Below are positions 1 to 6,065 of a stretch of 6,120 bases of DNA, one piece after another. The notes under the pieces are model-generated. The model saw only the letters and a list, made by a program, of their open reading frames with translations. It was not told the DNA's origin and ran no database searches. This DNA is from Actinomycetes bacterium. GTDB taxonomy: Bacteria > Actinomycetota > Actinomycetes > Actinomycetales > Cellulomonadaceae. A program made the translations under genes and the position numbers. Location: assembly GCA_023389545.1 (NCBI GenBank), contig JAEWEI010000461.1, positions 1-6,120 on the forward strand. Reading direction: 5' to 3'. Within the stretch, counting starts at the first letter, position 1; every line of letters starts with the position of its first letter.

Positions 1-47
1 TCATCGAGGTACCGGGTGAGCGCCGATCCATCGACGTAGACCCGCAC
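1..47 (-). CDS. PIN-domain (VapC-like) protein, N-terminal fragment cut by the window edge
   Basis: Fifteen full codons are visible, starting at a GTG (45-47) and reading MRVYVDGSALTRYLD before the window ends in a GA- codon (D or E next). The pattern hydrophobic-Y-V-D-x-S-A-L-x-x-Y resembles the first beta strand of PIN-domain ribonucleases such as VapC toxins, in which this Asp is the first metal-binding acidic residue. An in-frame TAG (57-59) lies four codons upstream, so the GTG at 45-47 is the only start available. No antitoxin-like gene precedes it: the 95 nt back to the cvnD stop hold a terminator-like hairpin and a candidate promoter. If it is a VapC, its antitoxin lies after it or elsewhere, or it is a solitary PIN protein. 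The call rests on 15 residues and could be wrong; that a gene starts here is somewhat more secure than its family. Confidence 0.45.
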   Translation of the reverse strand, partial: MRVYVDGSALTRYLD

Positions 48-53
48 GGCGTC

Positions 54-80
54 ACCCTAGCCAGCGAACCTGGAGGTCAG
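54..80 (-). promoter_or_regulatory. Candidate leaderless promoter of the PIN-like gene
   Basis: Reading leftwards on the minus strand, TAGGGT (59 to 54) fits the actinobacterial -10 consensus TANNNT. Six bases separate it from the GTG at 47, so the expected +1 coincides with the first base of the start codon, as in leaderless mRNAs common in Actinobacteria. CTGACC (80 to 75) is a weak -35 candidate (TTGACN-like) with a short 15-nt spacer. The same bases AGGGTG could instead act as a poor Shine-Dalgarno sequence five bases before the GTG, so the two readings compete. Confidence 0.3.
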
Positions 81-91
81 AGGCAGGACAC

Positions 92-131
92 ACCTCCGGC
101 CGGCCACCACGAGGGCAGGCCGGCCGGAGGT
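92..131 (-). terminator. Perfect 14-bp stem-loop after cvnD, probable transcription terminator
   Basis: Positions 92-105 (ACCTCCGGCCGGCC) and 118-131 (GGCCGGCCGGAGGT) are exact reverse complements around a 12-nt loop. On the minus strand the stem begins 11 nt after the cvnD stop codon (143-145), where the operon transcript should end. The stem is almost entirely G/C. No U-rich run follows on either strand, which is common for actinobacterial terminators but leaves the mechanism open. A symmetrical stem would also work for transcripts from the left, but no converging gene is visible. Confidence 0.65.
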
Positions 132-142
132 CGAGCGGAACG

Positions 143-751
143 TCAGGCGCCGCGCAGCCGCTCCATCGCCAGCTGCACCAGCGCGATGAGCGCGTGCTTC
201 GTGGCCGCCCGCGAACGGGCGTCGGTGTAGAGGACGGGGACGTGCGCCGGGATGGCGAGCGCCTCGCGGACGTCGTCGAGCTGGTGCTTGGCGACACCGT
301 CGAAGCAGTTGACCCCCACGACGAACGGGATGCCGCGGCTCTCGAAGTAGTCGACGGCCGGGAAGCACTGGTCGAGCCGGTCGGTGTCCACGAGGACGAC
401 CGCGCCGATCGCGCCGCGCACCAGGTCGTCCCACATGAAGAGGAAGCGGTCCTGGCCCGGCGTGCCGAACAGGTAGAGCCACAGCGACCCCGGCAGCGCG
501 ATGCGACCGAAGTCCATCGCCACCGTGGTGGTGGTCTTGCGGTCCGAGACCCCGCCGGCGTCGTCGACGCCGACCGAGTGCTCCGTCATGGCCGCCTCGG
601 TGTTCAGCGGCTCGATGTCGGAGATGGACCCGATGAAGGTCGTCTTGCCGACGGCGAAGCCGCCCGCGACGACGATCTTGACGACTGTGGGGGCGACGTT
701 GCCCGGAGCGGCCGTCGTGGCCACAGCGGCGTCAGAGGGCGGAAATGCCAT
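143..751 (-). CDS. cvnD: CvnD-type small Ras/MglA-like GTPase of a conservon
   Basis: This 202-residue GTP-binding protein is the switch of the conservon. Walker A/G1 is GGFAVGKT (30-37). A Thr-rich switch I (TTTT, 73-76) precedes G3, FGTPGQ (95-100), which has Gly where Ras has the Asp of DxxG but keeps Gln100. G4 is VNCFD (147-151), with Cys in place of the Lys of NKxD. G5 is probably TDARS (176-180). These departures are, from knowledge of the family, usual for CvnD. The FLFMWDDLVRGA stretch (103-114) is also family-like. The ATG at 751 is preferred because GGAGAG (760-765) lies 8 nt upstream. An alternative GTG three codons earlier (760) directly abuts that site and is unlikely. The gene starts 20 nt inside cvnC, implying translational coupling. 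No signal peptide or membrane segment is seen; in known conservons the protein is recruited to the membrane through the complex. Confidence 0.93.
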   Translation of the reverse strand: MAFPPSDAAVATTAAPGNVAPTVVKIVVAGGFAVGKTTFIGSISDIEPLNTEAAMTEHSVGVDDAGGVSDRKTTTTVAMDFGRIALPGSLWLYLFGTPGQDRFLFMWDDLVRGAIGAVVLVDTDRLDQCFPAVDYFESRGIPFVVGVNCFDGVAKHQLDDVREALAIPAHVPVLYTDARSRAATKHALIALVQLAMERLRGA

Positions 752-1109
752 TGAGAACACTCTCCAGCACGCTCAGTGAAAGGGCAGGGGACTGACCGGT
801 GTTGACCTCCACCGGCGTGGACGTGTGCACACGGATGTACTTCGCGTCGGCCAGGTCGGCCACCAGGATCCGCACCACGCCAAGGGGCAGGTGCAGCAGG
901 GCCGAGAGCTCGGCGACGGAGATGTAGGTGTGCGCTGCGTGCTGAAGGATCGCCCGCTTCTCGGGGGGCAGCCCTTGGCTCGAGACGGCGCCCGGCATGA
1001 CCTCGACCAGCGCCTCGAGGGGCAGGTCGGATCGCGCCGAGCGCACGCGCCCGCCGGTCACGGCATAGGGCCGGACCGTTCGGGCCTCGTACTCCACGTG
1101 GTCGCTCAT
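732..1109 (-). CDS. cvnC: CvnC, DUF742 winged-helix-like conservon protein
   Basis: A 125-residue protein with the DUF742 layout: an N-terminal VRPYAVTGGR motif (12-21), a helix-turn-helix-like segment (about 52-86, with SVAELSALLHLPLGVVRILV), a short strand pair ending IRVHT (92-96), and the C-terminal LESVLNGISAL (115-125). The family is found beside CvnB and CvnD and acts in the membrane-associated complex; its biochemical role is poorly defined, and the HTH-like fold may serve in protein contact rather than DNA binding. Start choice: ATG at 1109 puts the VRPY motif near the N-terminus as in relatives and lies 7 nt after the cvnB stop, suggesting translational reinitiation because only a weak GGTGG-like site precedes it. 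An ATG at 1145 would add 12 residues and overlap cvnB by 29 nt, with no Shine-Dalgarno sequence. The 3' end overlaps cvnD by 20 nt. Confidence 0.9.
   Translation of the reverse strand: MSDHVEYEARTVRPYAVTGGRVRSARSDLPLEALVEVMPGAVSSQGLPPEKRAILQHAAHTYISVAELSALLHLPLGVVRILVADLADAKYIRVHTSTPVEVNTGQSPALSLSVLESVLNGISAL
760..765 (-). promoter_or_regulatory. Ribosome binding site of cvnD inside cvnC
   Basis: GGAGAG on the minus strand, 8 nt before the ATG at 751 and lying within the last codons of cvnC. It decides between the ATG at 751 (proper spacing) and the in-frame GTG at 760 (abutting the site). Confidence 0.7.
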
Positions 1110-1116
1110 CGTCAGA

Positions 1117-1566
1117 TCACGCCACCGGCGCCCGGGTGGCGCCATCGACGGGGAGCTGGCCGCGCATCTCGCTGATGAGCTGCGGGGTCAGCGTCGCCTC
1201 GGTGCGCGAGACGAGCATCGCCATCTCGTAGCCGATCAGGCCGACGTCGCAGCTCGCCTCGGCGACGACCGCGAGGACCGACCCGTTGGAGACGCTCATG
1301 AGGAAGAGGAACAGGTTGTCCATCTCGACGATGGCCTGCCGGACCTCCCCTGCGCGCAGCTGCCGCGAGGCGCCACGGGTCAGGCTCGACATGCCGGAGA
1401 CGATCGCGGAGAGCTGGTCGCCGCTGGTGCGGTCGAGCTGCTCCGACATGGCCATGAGCAGACCGTCGGCGGAAACGACCAGCGTATGCCGGGTCCCGGG
1501 CACGGTCCGGACGAAGTTGTCCAGGAGCCAGCCGAAGTTGGCTGCCTCGGTGCTGAGCGCTGTCAC
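1117..1566 (-). CDS. cvnB: CvnB, Roadblock/LC7-domain regulator of the conservon GTPase
   Basis: A 149-residue protein that is a single Roadblock/LC7 domain (about residues 10-125). The opening helix FGWLLDNFVRTVPGTRHTLV is followed by the strand-turn VSADGLLMAM (31-40), the long helix with GDQLSAIVSGMSSL (49-62), and the sheet with LFLFLMSVSNGSVLAVVAE (85-103) before the last helix (IGYEMAMLVSR). Roadblock proteins dimerise and bind small GTPases; MglB, for example, is the activator of MglA, so CvnB is expected to partner CvnD. That role is inferred from the family. The start is GTG (1564-1566) with AAGGAGG (1571-1577) only 4 nt upstream, a slightly tight but strong site. It lies 46 nt after the cvnA stop and 7 nt before cvnC. 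There are no membrane segments. The last 15 or so residues are Ala/Pro-rich and probably flexible. Confidence 0.92.
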   Translation of the reverse strand: MTALSTEAANFGWLLDNFVRTVPGTRHTLVVSADGLLMAMSEQLDRTSGDQLSAIVSGMSSLTRGASRQLRAGEVRQAIVEMDNLFLFLMSVSNGSVLAVVAEASCDVGLIGYEMAMLVSRTEATLTPQLISEMRGQLPVDGATRAPVA

Positions 1567-1570
1567 ACTT

Positions 1571-1577
1571 CCTCCTT
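1571..1577 (-). promoter_or_regulatory. Strong ribosome binding site of cvnB
   Basis: AAGGAGG on the minus strand, a near-perfect match to the 16S anti-Shine-Dalgarno sequence, 4 nt before the GTG of cvnB. It fixes the GTG as start and gives cvnB the strongest site of the operon, fitting independent initiation after the 46-nt gap behind cvnA. Confidence 0.8.
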
Positions 1578-1612
1578 GCGGTGGCAGCCGGGGTTGACTG
1601 CGTACTGAAACG

Positions 1613-4600
1613 TCACCATGTCGGGGACGACGGGTTGCTGTGCTGGTCTTGATCGACCAGCGGTTCGGATTCGTGACGGTTCGGCGAGTCGATCGGCGCT
1701 TCCGCCGCCCGACGTCCCCTCGACGTCCCGGACTGGAAGCTCGACAGCCGCGTGCGCAGCTCCTCGGCGTCCCGACCGGTGGCCCCGGTGGCCTCCTGGG
1801 TCACCAGGGGCGGTGACTCGGGAATCGCGACCGGAACGCGCTTCGTGAGCGACGGCGAGCCGGTCGAGCCGTTGACCGCGCTGGGGCGGTAGGCGGAGAG
1901 CTGGCTGAGCTCGGAGAGCGCCTGCTCCTGGATGTCGGATCGCAGGGCGAGCATCGCGGCGACCTCGTCATCCAGCGCGCCGATCCGCGGCGCAGCCGAA
2001 GGGGGCGACGAGCGCGGCGACTCCGCCGGGCCGGCGGCGGGCGCCGACGGGGTCCGACCAGTCCACTCGGGCGGCGTCCACGAGGCGGGAGCCGTCGTGG
2101 CCGGGCCCTGCGGGCGGAAGAACGACGACACCTGCTGCGGAGGGTGCGCGGCGGCGGGCCGCTCCTCCGGCAGCATGGGCGGCGGGGTCCAGCCCTGCGG
2201 CTCGGCGACAGGCGGCTGCGGCTGCGGGTGCGGCTGCACCGAGGACCTGCGGACCACGCCGGGATCGGCGGCTGGCTGCGAGGGCTCCATGGCGTCCATG
2301 GACCAGGCCGACTGCCGTGGCGCGATCGAGCCCGGGGCGGGCGCGGGGGCTGCCGGGGGGTCCGGGTGGAAGGACGGCACCGACGACGTGGGCTGCGACT
2401 CCGGCGAGCCATCGGGCTTGCGGCGGCCGAAGAGGCTCCAGCGGCGCCGGCCCTTGGACTCGTCGTGGTCGTCCTGGCCACCCTGCACCAGGTCGTTGAA
2501 CGCCGGGGCGGGGCCGGCCGACATCGGCATTGCCGGGGCCCATGTCGGGACCTGCGGCTCGTGCTGCACGACGGGCTCGACTGCGTGGGCCTCGGCGACG
2601 AGCTCGGCCTCGACGGGGGTGAACATCTCCGTCTGCGCGTAGGTGTCGCGCTCGCGCTCGCGGTAGACGACGGGCTCGTCCTCGACCAGCCCGGGGACGG
2701 GCTGCTGCCATGCGCTCTCGGCGACTGGCTCGGGCTGTGCCTGCGCGGCGCCTCGGCGGTCCCAGGAGGGCGTGCCGTTCTCGATGGACGTCGGCTGCCA
2801 GGGGGCGTCCGCGGCGGGCGCCGGGACGTCGTTCCACTGCGGCGCCGGCTGCTGCCACGACGGCTCGGCGGGCTCGGCGGGCGCGCTCCACAGCGACTCG
2901 GCGGGCGCGTCCTCCTGCCACGGCTGGGCCTGCGGCGCGGCGTCGGCGACGGGTCCCCAGGCGGGGGTCGGCTCCCAGGCGGGCGCCGGCTCGTCCCACG
3001 CGGGCGCGGCGGCGGGGGGCTGCTCGGCGACGGGCTGCTCGTCCACCTGCTCGCCCGCGTTCCATGCCCGCGACTCGTCGAGCCCCGAGTTGGGCGCGAC
3101 GGGCTCGTAGGCGGATGCGTACGGCGACGTGAACTGCGGCGTCGGACGCGCCTCGTCGAGCGGGTTGGCCCATCCGGTGTAACCGCTGTAGGCGGTGAAG
3201 TCGGGGTACGACGTCCGCGGCGCCTCCGCGGCCGGCTCCACGCTGGGCGCAGCCTCAGGCTGGTCCCACGTGGGCGCCTGCTGGTCCCACGTCGGCGCCG
3301 TCGTCGGCTCGTCCCAGGTCGGGGCCGACCACTGCTCGTCGACCTGCGCCGCCTCGAACTGCGGAGCCTCGAACTGCGGAGCCTCAACCTGCGGGGCCTC
3401 AACCTGCGGGGCCTCGAACTGCGGGATCTTCACCTGGGGGGCGGCGGCGACCGGCTCGGCGGCAGCGGTCTCCGCAGCCGCCCACGACGGCGTCCAGATC
3501 TGCGTCTCGTCGCCCTCGGGCTCGTCGGGCATCAGCCCGGGCACCTCGAAGTCGACGGCGCTGCGCCGCTGCGGGGGCGCGGCGGGCTCCGCGTCCGGGG
3601 CCGGGGCGGTGGGCGCGGCGAGCGCCTCGGCGGCGGCACGGGGCGACAGTCGCGGCATCCCGGCGGCGGGCAGGTCGGTGCGCCCACGGAACCCGGTGAA
3701 GAGGCCGGCACGCTCGGCGGGCGCCGAGGGCGTCGGCTTCTCCTCGACGGCGGGCTCCTCCTCGGGGGCCTGCCAGGCGGGGGTCGTCGCACGCGAGCGG
3801 CTGGGGAGCCCGCCCGACGGCGCCGCGGCGATGGCCGGGGTCCACCCGGTCGCCTCCGCGGACAGCTCGGGCGACAACCGGGCCTCGGCGGGCGCCGGCA
3901 GGACGATGTTGTCCTCATCGAACGTCTTCGCGGACCGCTTGGGCAGCCCGCCCGGCGCCGCCAGCGGGAGCTCGCCCGAGTCGTCGTCGCGCAGGCGGCG
4001 ACGCGGCAGCCCCAGCGGCGTCGAGCCGTCGGTGAGGGCGGCGAGGTCAACGGCCTCGACGACGGGCGCCTCCTCCTGCACGGGGCGCGGGCGCTCCTGC
4101 ACGGGCTCGGGGGCCGCCGCCAGGGCGGGCGGGGACTGCTGCGGGGCGCCGAACTGCTGGCTCTCGGTCGCCGCGAACAGCGTCACGGGGAAGCGCACAG
4201 TGGTGACCGTCCCGGTGCCGCGCTGGCTCTTGGCGAGCCGGACCTCCGCGCCGAGGCGGTTCGAGATGCGGCCGACCACGAAGAGCCCCAGCCGCTGGGC
4301 GCCCAGGGCGTCGCTTGCGGCCGTGGACCGGATCTTGGAGTTGGCGGCCTCGAGTTCCTGGTCGGACATGCCCAGGCCGTGGTCGAGGATCTGCACCACG
4401 ACGAACTCGCCAATGACGCCGGTCTTGACCTCGACCGGGGTCTCGGGCTCGGAGAAGATCGTCGCGTTCTCCAGCAGCTCGGCCAGGAGGTGCGCGGCGC
4501 CGAGCGCGTTGAACCCGTGCATGAGCGGGTCGATGGGCAGGTCGAGCTCGATGCGGTCGTACTGCTCGATCTCGGACGAGGCGGTGCGGATGACGTCCGA

Positions 4601-6025
4601 GAGGGGCATCGAGTCGCGCACGCGGCGGCCCGAGTCGATGCCGGCGAGCACGAGGAGCGACTCCGCGTTTCGACGCATTCGGGTGGCGAGGTGGTCGAGG
4701 CGGAACAGGTTCGCCAGCGTGTTCGGGTCTTCCTCAGCGCGCTCCAGCGAGTCGATGAACGACAGCTGGCGGTTGAGGAGCACCTGGTCGCGGCGGGCCA
4801 CGTTGACGAACATCTCAGCGATGGACCCACGCAGCGCGGCCTGCTCCTGGGCGACCTGCAGCGTGGTGGCGTTCACGGAGTTGAACGCCGCGGCGAGCTG
4901 GCCGACCTCGTCGGAGGAGTCCACGGGGATCTGCACGAGCTCCAGGCCGGGTCCCTCCCCGGGGACGGTGACCTGCTCGACGAGCCGCGGGAGCTGGTCG
5001 CGGACGTCCTGCGCCGCGCCCGTGAGCCGCCGCAGCGGGTTGACAATGCCTCGGGAGACGACGATCGCGAACGCGAAGGACGCCAGGGCGGCGACGATGG
5101 CGCCGACGATCGTGGCGATCGCGGTGTTCCGGGCGTCGGCGCGGGCGCTCGCCGCGACGGTGCCGGCGGAGGCGAGGACCTTCTCGCTGACCTCGGCGAT
5201 CGTCGTCAGCTGCTTGTTGACGTCGAAGCTGAGGTCCTCGATGGTGGGCAGGTTGCTGCCGGGCGCCGCCTCGGCGATGAGGGCGCGCTTGCGGGTGAAC
5301 GACGACGTCGGGTCGTCCACGGGAAGGCGCAGGGCGCGCTGGCCCAGGGACGCGAGCTTGACCCGAGCCTCATCCCGGGAGATCTCCGTCGAGGCGGTCT
5401 GCGTCTGGTAGGACCGCAGCGAGGAGGCCGACGAGCCCTGCGTGGCGATGATGCCGGCGCCGAGCGCGAGCTCGTTGACCAGGTCCTCAGCCGTCACCGT
5501 GAGCGCGTGGTACGACGCGACGTACCGCCCGAGCTGGCGGTTCTCGAGGGCGTCAGCGATCTGGCTCACCAGGCTGATCTGGCCCTGGATGATCGCGTTG
5601 TACGCACGGGTCACGGTGGAGGTGTTCGCATCGGCGTCGACCAGGGTGCGCACGGCGCCGATGTTGATGTTGTGCGCGTTCTGCGCCTCCTTGAAGGACG
5701 CGACGACATCAGCGGGGAACTGCGAGAAGTCGACCTTCGCGGTCAGCGGCTTGACCGCGGCCAGCGCGGCGTTCGTGGCGCCGCGGGCCTCTTCGAGCGC
5801 CGCCCTGTCTCGCACGGCCGCCACGGAAAGCGCTCGTTCCTGCTGCAACGCCACACCGAGCGGCGCATACCCCTCGAGGACCTCGATGACTGTCGCGGCG
5901 GCGCCTGCCGAGCGCGCGGTCCGCAGCGCGTCGTACGAGATGTACGCACCGGCAGCGAGAAGCACGATCATGGGCACGGCGAGGACCGCCAGGACCTTGG
6001 CGCGGATGCCAAGTCTGCGCAGCAT
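1613..6025 (-). CDS. cvnA: CvnA, nitrate-sensor-type membrane histidine kinase-like protein with a very long disordered tail
   Basis: A 1470-residue protein. TM1 spans about 10-31, an extracellular helical NIT-like (nitrate/nitrite-sensing) region about 40-300, and TM2 about 303-324. A HAMP-type linker runs about 325-396 and includes IPVDSSDEVGQLAAAFN (366-382). The dimerisation helix about 400-465 holds FRLDHLATRMRR with candidate His445. The GHKL ATPase runs to about 617, with N box ELLENA (516-521), G1 DHGLGM (548-553), G2 around QRLGLF (577-582) and GTGTV (603-607). Residues 618-1470 are Pro/Ala/Glu-rich, repetitive and predicted disordered. They carry three GLPxR motifs (672, 693, 739), a basic KGRRRWSLFGRRK patch (1191-1203), a DDEVAAML helix (1352 on) and a family-like end, EELRTRLSSFQSGTSRGR (1421-1438). 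ATG at 6025 has AGGAAAGAGG 5 nt upstream and leads straight into TM1. Known CvnA proteins are sensors anchoring CvnB-D; kinase activity here is uncertain because His445 is followed by Leu, not Glu/Asp. Confidence 0.93.
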   Translation of the reverse strand: MLRRLGIRAKVLAVLAVPMIVLLAAGAYISYDALRTARSAGAAATVIEVLEGYAPLGVALQQERALSVAAVRDRAALEEARGATNAALAAVKPLTAKVDFSQFPADVVASFKEAQNAHNINIGAVRTLVDADANTSTVTRAYNAIIQGQISLVSQIADALENRQLGRYVASYHALTVTAEDLVNELALGAGIIATQGSSASSLRSYQTQTASTEISRDEARVKLASLGQRALRLPVDDPTSSFTRKRALIAEAAPGSNLPTIEDLSFDVNKQLTTIAEVSEKVLASAGTVAASARADARNTAIATIVGAIVAALASFAFAIVVSRGIVNPLRRLTGAAQDVRDQLPRLVEQVTVPGEGPGLELVQIPVDSSDEVGQLAAAFNSVNATTLQVAQEQAALRGSIAEMFVNVARRDQVLLNRQLSFIDSLERAEEDPNTLANLFRLDHLATRMRRNAESLLVLAGIDSGRRVRDSMPLSDVIRTASSEIEQYDRIELDLPIDPLMHGFNALGAAHLLAELLENATIFSEPETPVEVKTGVIGEFVVVQILDHGLGMSDQELEAANSKIRSTAASDALGAQRLGLFVVGRISNRLGAEVRLAKSQRGTGTVTTVRFPVTLFAATESQQFGAPQQSPPALAAAPEPVQERPRPVQEEAPVVEAVDLAALTDGSTPLGLPRRRLRDDDSGELPLAAPGGLPKRSAKTFDEDNIVLPAPAEARLSPELSAEATGWTPAIAAAPSGGLPSRSRATTPAWQAPEEEPAVEEKPTPSAPAERAGLFTGFRGRTDLPAAGMPRLSPRAAAEALAAPTAPAPDAEPAAPPQRRSAVDFEVPGLMPDEPEGDETQIWTPSWAAAETAAAEPVAAAPQVKIPQFEAPQVEAPQVEAPQFEAPQFEAAQVDEQWSAPTWDEPTTAPTWDQQAPTWDQPEAAPSVEPAAEAPRTSYPDFTAYSGYTGWANPLDEARPTPQFTSPYASAYEPVAPNSGLDESRAWNAGEQVDEQPVAEQPPAAAPAWDEPAPAWEPTPAWGPVADAAPQAQPWQEDAPAESLWSAPAEPAEPSWQQPAPQWNDVPAPAADAPWQPTSIENGTPSWDRRGAAQAQPEPVAESAWQQPVPGLVEDEPVVYRERERDTYAQTEMFTPVEAELVAEAHAVEPVVQHEPQVPTWAPAMPMSAGPAPAFNDLVQGGQDDHDESKGRRRWSLFGRRKPDGSPESQPTSSVPSFHPDPPAAPAPAPGSIAPRQSAWSMDAMEPSQPAADPGVVRRSSVQPHPQPQPPVAEPQGWTPPPMLPEERPAAAHPPQQVSSFFRPQGPATTAPASWTPPEWTGRTPSAPAAGPAESPRSSPPSAAPRIGALDDEVAAMLALRSDIQEQALSELSQLSAYRPSAVNGSTGSPSLTKRVPVAIPESPPLVTQEATGATGRDAEELRTRLSSFQSGTSRGRRAAEAPIDSPNRHESEPLVDQDQHSNPSSPTW
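2940..3320 (-). repeat. Imperfect tandem Trp-Pro repeats in the cvnA tail
   Basis: Recurrent coding repeats of about 18-27 bp. CTGGTCCCACGT begins at 3260 and again at 3281, 21 bp apart, with a degenerate copy near 3309; they encode APTWDEP, APTWDQQ and APTWDQP. A second block at about 2955-3005 (CCCAGGCGGG, CCCAGGCGGG, CCCACGCGGG) encodes PAWGP, PAWEP and PAWDEP. These read as short duplicated modules around a single Trp. The repeats are diverged, so the boundaries are approximate. Confidence 0.6.
3351..3425 (-). repeat. 15-bp tandem repeat, five units, in the cvnA tail
   Basis: On the plus strand the units are GCCTCGAACTGCGGA (3351-3365 and 3366-3380), GCCTCAACCTGCGGG (3381-3395 and 3396-3410) and GCCTCGAACTGCGGG (3411-3425). 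They keep the reading frame and encode the pentapeptide P-Q-[FV]-E-A about five times (around residues 868-892 of CvnA). Degenerate copies flank both ends (3336-3350 and 3426-3440). Units differ in pairs by the same two or three bases, which looks like duplication of one unit followed by duplication of pairs. Slippage would change tail length without breaking the frame. Confidence 0.9.
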
Positions 6026-6030
6026 GTCGA

Positions 6031-6040
6031 CCTCTTTCCT
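6031..6040 (-). promoter_or_regulatory. Ribosome binding site of cvnA
   Basis: AGGAAAGAGG on the minus strand ends 5 nt before the ATG at 6025. Its upstream AGG (6038-6040) lies inside the palindrome at 6038-6053, while the AGAGG closest to the start stays outside it. Confidence 0.7.
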
Positions 6041-6053
6041 TCACCCGTGAAGG
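6038..6053. promoter_or_regulatory. 16-bp palindrome overlapping the cvnA ribosome binding site
   Basis: CCTTCAC-CC-GTGAAGG: two 7-bp arms match perfectly around a 2-bp centre. As DNA it could be an operator for a dimeric repressor. In the cvnA mRNA it could form a 6-bp stem with a CGGG loop that holds the upstream edge of the Shine-Dalgarno sequence. The sequence cannot tell these apart, and neither function is shown. Confidence 0.4.
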
Positions 6054-6065
6054 GCGTCGCACCGG

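Noticed and set aside
57..300. Search for a VapB-like antitoxin gene before the PIN-like start
   Set aside because: The minus-strand frames ending at 57 and 52 run through cvnD out of frame and read as Arg/Pro/Ser-rich sequence without antitoxin features.
1642..1661. A 7-bp stem with a 6-nt loop (GCTGGTC/GACCAGC) near the 3' end of cvnA
   Set aside because: It lies within the codons for LVDQDQH, has no U-run after it and precedes the stop codon; an attenuator role cannot be supported.
2212..2236. GCGGCT-type hexanucleotide run that might look like a regulatory repeat
   Set aside because: It simply encodes the HPQPQPQPP stretch of the CvnA tail.
1801..3402. A 533-codon minus-strand frame inside cvnA
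   Set aside because: It is almost entirely Arg/Pro/Ser, an out-of-frame reading of the Pro/Ala-rich CvnA tail, with no start signal.
3195..5411. A 738-codon open frame on the plus strand antisense to cvnA
   Set aside because: It is Ser/Arg/Ala-rich with no recognisable domain and lies opposite a well-supported gene; long antisense frames are expected in high-GC coding DNA.
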